8,960 nucleotides of DNA. It comes from an uncultured Bacilli bacterium. Its GTDB lineage: Bacteria; Bacillota_I; Bacilli_A; RF39; UBA660. Position 1 is the stretch's first letter. Each line of letters starts with the position of its first letter. Position numbers and translations under genes: made by a program. The stretch spans positions 1-8,960 of the forward strand of contig CAJTSN010000056.1 of the NCBI GenBank assembly GCA_910578745.1. The letters are read 5' to 3'. A model generated the notes under the pieces. The model had not been told where the DNA came from, ran no database searches, and was given only the letters and a program-made list of their open reading frames with translations. Below, piece after piece: positions 4,981 through 8,960 of the stretch.

Positions 4981-6885
4981 ATGTTCTACAAAAAAATTCA
5001 TATTCGTATTCATATTGTGTTTATTGGTATTGCCTTTTTATTTTTATTAATTATTGGAAAAGTTTTTTATATTCAAGTCATTGACTATAATAAGTTATCT
5101 TCTTTAGCGGATTCTCTTTGGAGCAGAAATTTGCCAATAGAAGGAGATAGGGGAAAGATATATGATCGAAATGGGGTTGTTTTAGCGGATAATGAAACAA
5201 CAGTCTCTTTAGTATTCATTCCAAATCAAATTAAAAATAAGGAAGAGGTAGCAAAAAAAATAAGTTCTATTTTAGGTACAGATTATCAGGACATGTTAGC
5301 ACATGCGAGTAAAAGAACCGTTATGGAACGGGTTCATCCAGAGGGAAGAAGACTTTCCTATGAAGTAGCAGACCAGATTAATGAGTTGCATTTCGATGGT
5401 GTTTATCTATTAAAAGAGTCTAAAAGAATTTATCCTTATGATACACTAATGGCCCATACTTTAGGCTTTGTTGGAATTGATAACCAAGGATTGAGTGGTT
5501 TGGAGTTAATTTATGATCATTTTTTGACAGGAGCTTATGGGGCTATTAAATACCTATCCGATGCGAAAGGGAAAAAATTAGAATTGACCGAAAGTTATGT
5601 ACAACCCCAAGATGGTATGAATTTAACGCTTACAATTCATTATGAATTACAAGCTTCTTTAGAAAGAGAGTTGGATAATGCAGTAAGTAAGTATAATCCA
5701 GATCAAGCTCTAGGAATTGCTATGAATCCAAAAACGGGGGAAATCTTAGCGCTTGCTTCACGCCCTTCTTTTGAGGCATCGAATTATCAAAACTATTCTT
5801 TAGAAGAAATCAACCGAAATTTACCAATTTGGATGACTTATGAGCCTGGTTCTACATTTAAAATTATTACACTTGCAACCGCTTTGGAAGAAAAGTTGAT
5901 TGATTTGGAAAAAGATACTTATTTTGATTCTGGTTCTGTTCAAGTAGAAAATGCACGTATTAAATGTTGGAAGCATGGAGGACATGGAGCCCAAAATTTA
6001 TTAAACGTTGTAGAGAATAGTTGTAATCCTGGTTTTGTGTCAATTGGACAGAAAATAGGAAAAGAAACTTTATTTAAGTATATTCGTGATTTTGGCTTTG
6101 GAAGTAAAACGGGTGTGGATTTGAATGGAGAGGCGTCTGGAATTTTATTTTCACTAGATCGAGTTGGACCTGTAGAACTTGCAACTACTTCTTTTGGGCA
6201 GGGGGTATCTGTGACCCCAATCCAACAAATTACAGCGGTGTCAGCCGCTATTAATGGGGGAACCTTATATCAGCCTTATATTGTAAAAAGCATTAATGAA
6301 CCAGAAACGAATGCCGTGATTAAGGAAACCAAAGTGACTCCTAAACGAAAGGTAATTAGTGAACAGACGAGTGAAAAGGTTCGATATGCTTTAGAAAGTG
6401 TCGTCACAAATGGAACAGGAAGGCCTGCATTTATTGATGGATATCGGGTAGGAGGAAAGACAGGGACGGCTCAAAAAGTAAAAGATGGAAGATACATGGT
6501 CGGAAATTACATTGTTTCTTTTATTGGTTTTCTACCAGCGAATGATCCAGAAATTGTTGTATATATTGCCATTGATAATGCGAAGGGTGTTGTACAATAT
6601 GGTGGAACTGTTGCAGCCCCTATTGCTAGAACTGTTCTTTTAGATGCAATTTCGATTTTGAATATAGAAAAACCTGAAGGCGCTAGTGAGAAAAAGTATA
6701 ATTACAACGATAAAAAATATAAAACTGTACCAAATGTGGTGGGAATGGATATTAAAGAAGCTATGCAGAATTTAAAAGAATTTAAGGTGGAATATACAGG
6801 TAGTGGAGAAACGGTTACCTACCAATCCCCAACAGAAGGTAGTCGTATTTTAGAAGGGGAGACTGTTCGACTTTTTATGAGTTAG
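4981..6885 (+). CDS. spoVD: Class B penicillin-binding protein, SpoVD/FtsI-type transpeptidase with one PASTA domain
   Basis: This enzyme cross-links peptidoglycan stem peptides outside the membrane, working with a SEDS polymerase. One N-terminal membrane anchor (about residues 10-32) is followed by the PBP dimerisation domain with RGKIYDRNG (57-65). The transpeptidase domain has all three active-site motifs: STFK (291-294, catalytic Ser291), SCN (347-349) and KTGT (493-496). A single PASTA domain covers about 582-634 and ends the protein. The 634-residue length and one PASTA repeat match SpoVD (about 645 residues in Bacillus subtilis) better than PbpB/PBP2B, which has two. The name does not prove sporulation: in a lineage with few PBPs this could be the division enzyme. 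It heads a tight operon: its TAG overlaps the ribosome site of mraY, which starts 10 bases later. The usual upstream mraW and ftsL are absent here. Confidence 0.92.
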   Translation: MFYKKIHIRIHIVFIGIAFLFLLIIGKVFYIQVIDYNKLSSLADSLWSRNLPIEGDRGKIYDRNGVVLADNETTVSLVFIPNQIKNKEEVAKKISSILGTDYQDMLAHASKRTVMERVHPEGRRLSYEVADQINELHFDGVYLLKESKRIYPYDTLMAHTLGFVGIDNQGLSGLELIYDHFLTGAYGAIKYLSDAKGKKLELTESYVQPQDGMNLTLTIHYELQASLERELDNAVSKYNPDQALGIAMNPKTGEILALASRPSFEASNYQNYSLEEINRNLPIWMTYEPGSTFKIITLATALEEKLIDLEKDTYFDSGSVQVENARIKCWKHGGHGAQNLLNVVENSCNPGFVSIGQKIGKETLFKYIRDFGFGSKTGVDLNGEASGILFSLDRVGPVELATTSFGQGVSVTPIQQITAVSAAINGGTLYQPYIVKSINEPETNAVIKETKVTPKRKVISEQTSEKVRYALESVVTNGTGRPAFIDGYRVGGKTGTAQKVKDGRYMVGNYIVSFIGFLPANDPEIVVYIAIDNAKGVVQYGGTVAAPIARTVLLDAISILNIEKPEGASEKKYNYNDKKYKTVPNVVGMDIKEAMQNLKEFKVEYTGSGETVTYQSPTEGSRILEGETVRLFMS

Positions 6886-6895
6886 GAGATGAATC

Positions 6896-7888
6896 ATGTT
6901 ATTACTAACAAAAGTAGTACTTTGTATTATGATTGGCTTTTTAGTATCAATTTGTATTGGTTCTATCTTAGTTCCTTATTTAAGAAAGAAAAAGATGGAT
7001 CAGACCTTAAGTATTTATTTAGAAGAACGACATCACAAAAAGGCAGGTACACCAACGATGGGAGGACTTATTTTCATTTTAGCTCCCATATTGAGTATGT
7101 TTACTCTTTATTTACTAGGGAAAATAGAAATCACTTATAATTTATTAATCATTTTATTTACCTTTATAGGTTACGGATTTATTGGCTTTTTAGATGATTA
7201 CTTGATTATTAAAAGAAAAACAAATGCAGGATTAAGTGAGGGACAAAAATTAATCGGACAGATCATTATTGCAACTTTATTTTTCTATTTATTTATGCTA
7301 GCGGATAATGAACCTCTTTTATGGATTCATAGTATACATTTAAAATGGAATATTGGCTGGTTTTATGGTTTATTTATTTTGTTTATTCTTCTTGCAAGCA
7401 GTAATGCAGTCAATTTAACAGATGGACTTGATGGTTTAGCGGGAGGGCTCTCCACCATTGCTCTATTTACTTTTGGTATTTTAACGCTTGCAACTGGTTG
7501 GTTAGAGGGTTATATGGAAATTGCTTTTTTTCTCTTTTTATTAGTAGGTTCTTTACTTGGTTTTCTTCTTTTTAATGTGAATCCTGCAAAGATATTTATG
7601 GGCGATACGGGTTCTCTTTCCCTTGGAGCCGTAATTGGCGCAATTGCCATTCTTACAAGACATGAGCTTTTACTGATCATTATCGGAATTGTGTTTGTTT
7701 TAGAAACCGTGAGTTGTATTCTTCAAAGATATTATTATAAACTTACAAAAAAAAGATTGTTCCCGATGGCTCCCATTCATCATACTTTTGAAAAATTGGG
7801 GTTTGCGGAAAGAGAAATTGTGAAACTTTTTTGGATCATTGGACTCATTGGAGGAATGCTTGGCATTATTTATGGGGTATGGCTTTAA
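6896..7888 (+). CDS. mraY: MraY, phospho-N-acetylmuramoyl-pentapeptide transferase
   Basis: MraY transfers phospho-MurNAc-pentapeptide from UDP to undecaprenyl phosphate, making lipid I on the cytoplasmic face of the membrane. The 330 residues are largely hydrophobic, consistent with the ten-helix fold, and close to the family's usual length. All signature blocks are present: HHKKAGTPTMGG (46-57), the Asp pair in LDDY (Asp100-Asp101), NLTDGLDGLAGG from Asn173 with Asp176 and Asp179, MGDTGSL with Asp237, and the HHT motif (His295-His296) in the last cytoplasmic loop. The start is fixed by AGGAG seven bases upstream, within the end of spoVD. In Bacillus, murE lies before this gene and murD after it; neither is present here. 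Nothing about the active site looks unusual. Confidence 0.96.
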   Translation: MLLLTKVVLCIMIGFLVSICIGSILVPYLRKKKMDQTLSIYLEERHHKKAGTPTMGGLIFILAPILSMFTLYLLGKIEITYNLLIILFTFIGYGFIGFLDDYLIIKRKTNAGLSEGQKLIGQIIIATLFFYLFMLADNEPLLWIHSIHLKWNIGWFYGLFILFILLASSNAVNLTDGLDGLAGGLSTIALFTFGILTLATGWLEGYMEIAFFLFLLVGSLLGFLLFNVNPAKIFMGDTGSLSLGAVIGAIAILTRHELLLIIIGIVFVLETVSCILQRYYYKLTKKRLFPMAPIHHTFEKLGFAEREIVKLFWIIGLIGGMLGIIYGVWL

Positions 7889-7900
7889 AGGAGGAGAGAG

Positions 7901-8960
7901 ATGAAAGAGAAAAAATTGGATATCGTTCTTATCATTGGCATTGTTTGCATCTCCCTATTTGGTGTATTAATGATTTATTCTTCTTCTTATATTTGGGCAG
8001 AGTATAAGTTTTCTGATCCCTTTAAATATGTAAAAAATCAAGGTTTATTCTTATGTATAGGGCTTGTTCTTATGTTATTTGTAAGCAAAATTGACATTTC
8101 TTTTTATTATAAAAAAATGAATCTCATTTTATTTCTTTCAATTGTATTACTCATTCTTGTTTTGATTCCTGGTATTGGAACGATTCGAAATGGAAGTCGT
8201 AGTTGGTTTGGAATTGGTTCTTTTGGTATTCAACCCAGCGAATTTTCAAAACTGGCCTTGATTCTTTTTACTTCAAAATATTTAATAAAAAATGAAAAGA
8301 ATCTTTCCTCTGTCATTAAAGGTATCTTTCCCATTTTAGGAATTACACTTTTCGTTTTTGGACTTATTATGTTACAACCGGATTTTGGAACGGGTATGAT
8401 TATCGTAATGAGTATTATTGGTCTTTTATTTGTTGGGGGTGTGAACTTCAAATTCTTCATTAAACTAGGAGTTTTAGGAGCTATAGGAATTACAGGACTT
8501 ATTTTGATGGCGCCTTACCGCTTGAAACGAATTTTATCTTTTCTAGATCCATGGAGTGATCCTTTAGGAAGTGGTTTTCAAATCATTCAGTCTTTGTATG
8601 CTATAGGACCGGGAGGACTTTTTGGACAGGGATTTTTAAATTCTAGGCAAAAACATTTTTATTTACCTGAGCCACAAACAGATTTTATTTTTTCAATTAT
8701 ATCAGAAGAATTTGGATTTTTAGGGGTTATTCTTGTGGTTGGATTCTTTCTCTTAATTATATATAGAGGATTTCGAATTGCTAGAAACTGCGAAGATTTA
8801 TTTTCAAAATATGTAGCATTTGGAATTACCTTTGGCCTTTCTTTTCAGGCGATTTTGAATTTGATGGTTGTCGTTGGTCTTATTCCAGTAACAGGAGTTA
8901 CTTTGCCATTTTTATCGTATGGAGGTTCAAGTTTGCTGATTACATTATGCAGCATGGGAA
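7901..8960 (+). CDS. spoVE: SEDS peptidoglycan glycosyltransferase, SpoVE/FtsW type (3' end cut by the window)
   Basis: SEDS proteins polymerise lipid II into glycan strands in complex with a class B PBP, here most likely the SpoVD-type protein of the same operon. The frame starts at ATG after a strong AAGGAGG (7888-7894, overlapping the mraY stop) and stays open for 353 codons to the window edge. Since SpoVE has about 366 residues, only a short tail is probably missing. Visible SEDS motifs are NGSRSWFGIG (from Asn97), QPSEFSKLA (from Gln111), LQPDFGTG (from Leu158), DPWSDPLGSGFQIIQSLYAIG, and LPEPQTDFIF with Asp261, the counterpart of the catalytic Asp in the large extracellular loop, then PFLSYGGSS (336-344). 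Many hydrophobic helices support a polytopic membrane protein. FtsW and SpoVE cannot be separated by sequence alone; the position after mraY and the SpoVD-like partner favour SpoVE naming. Confidence 0.92.
   Translation, partial: MKEKKLDIVLIIGIVCISLFGVLMIYSSSYIWAEYKFSDPFKYVKNQGLFLCIGLVLMLFVSKIDISFYYKKMNLILFLSIVLLILVLIPGIGTIRNGSRSWFGIGSFGIQPSEFSKLALILFTSKYLIKNEKNLSSVIKGIFPILGITLFVFGLIMLQPDFGTGMIIVMSIIGLLFVGGVNFKFFIKLGVLGAIGITGLILMAPYRLKRILSFLDPWSDPLGSGFQIIQSLYAIGPGGLFGQGFLNSRQKHFYLPEPQTDFIFSIISEEFGFLGVILVVGFFLLIIYRGFRIARNCEDLFSKYVAFGITFGLSFQAILNLMVVVGLIPVTGVTLPFLSYGGSSLLITLCSMG

Noticed and set aside
6889..7140. 83-residue ORF starting just before mraY
   Set aside because: It is a shadow frame of mraY; the mraY frame carries the conserved HHKKAGTPTMGG motif in the same bases.
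8230..8460. 76-residue minus-strand ORF
   Set aside because: It is antisense to the conserved SEDS coding sequence and has no ribosome site.

Overview
This is a low-GC, Lys/Ile-rich stretch, with all genes on the + strand. It fits a Bacillota (Firmicutes) genome, probably an uncultivated gut-type lineage. The basis is the base composition, the strong AGGAGG-type ribosome binding sites, and a SpoVD-MraY-SpoVE/FtsW gene string of the Gram-positive type. Tryptophan is read from TGG in the conserved genes and every ORF closes with a standard stop, so genetic code 11 applies. No RNA gene, CRISPR array or insertion sequence was found.

Left part (1-3407): first comes the 3' end of a surface-type or tail-type protein with an IPAGYHNGSGKV motif, followed by a terminator. 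Next, behind its own extended -10 promoter, is a 441-aa membrane protein that joins a six-helix DUF308/HdeD-like module to what looks like a circularly permuted papain-fold (NlpC/P60-LRAT-like) hydrolase domain. Then comes a stand-alone FIST-domain protein with its own promoter and a hairpin terminator overlapping its stop codon.

Middle (about 3400-4945): a COG1373-type AAA+ ATPase (AAA_14 plus DUF4143, with PD-(D/E)XK-like residues at the C-terminus) sits alone. It is preceded by two copies of a GTACAA-A-TTGTAC palindrome spaced 32 bp apart. It is bracketed by two nearly identical terminator hairpins: one ends the FIST gene, the other lies just before spoVD. Its isoleucine codon use (ATA-rich) differs from the peptidoglycan genes. 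Together these suggest a separately acquired cassette. This is the most unusual part of the window, although the protein family itself is already known.

Right part (4981-8960): a tight operon of three peptidoglycan genes. These are a SpoVD/PBP2-type transpeptidase with one PASTA domain, MraY (lipid I synthase), and a SEDS glycosyltransferase (SpoVE/FtsW) that runs off the window. MraY makes the lipid-linked precursor; the SEDS protein polymerises the finished lipid II and the class B PBP cross-links it. The ligases murE and murD, which separate these genes in Bacillus, are absent from the expected positions, so this is a compacted dcw-type cluster.
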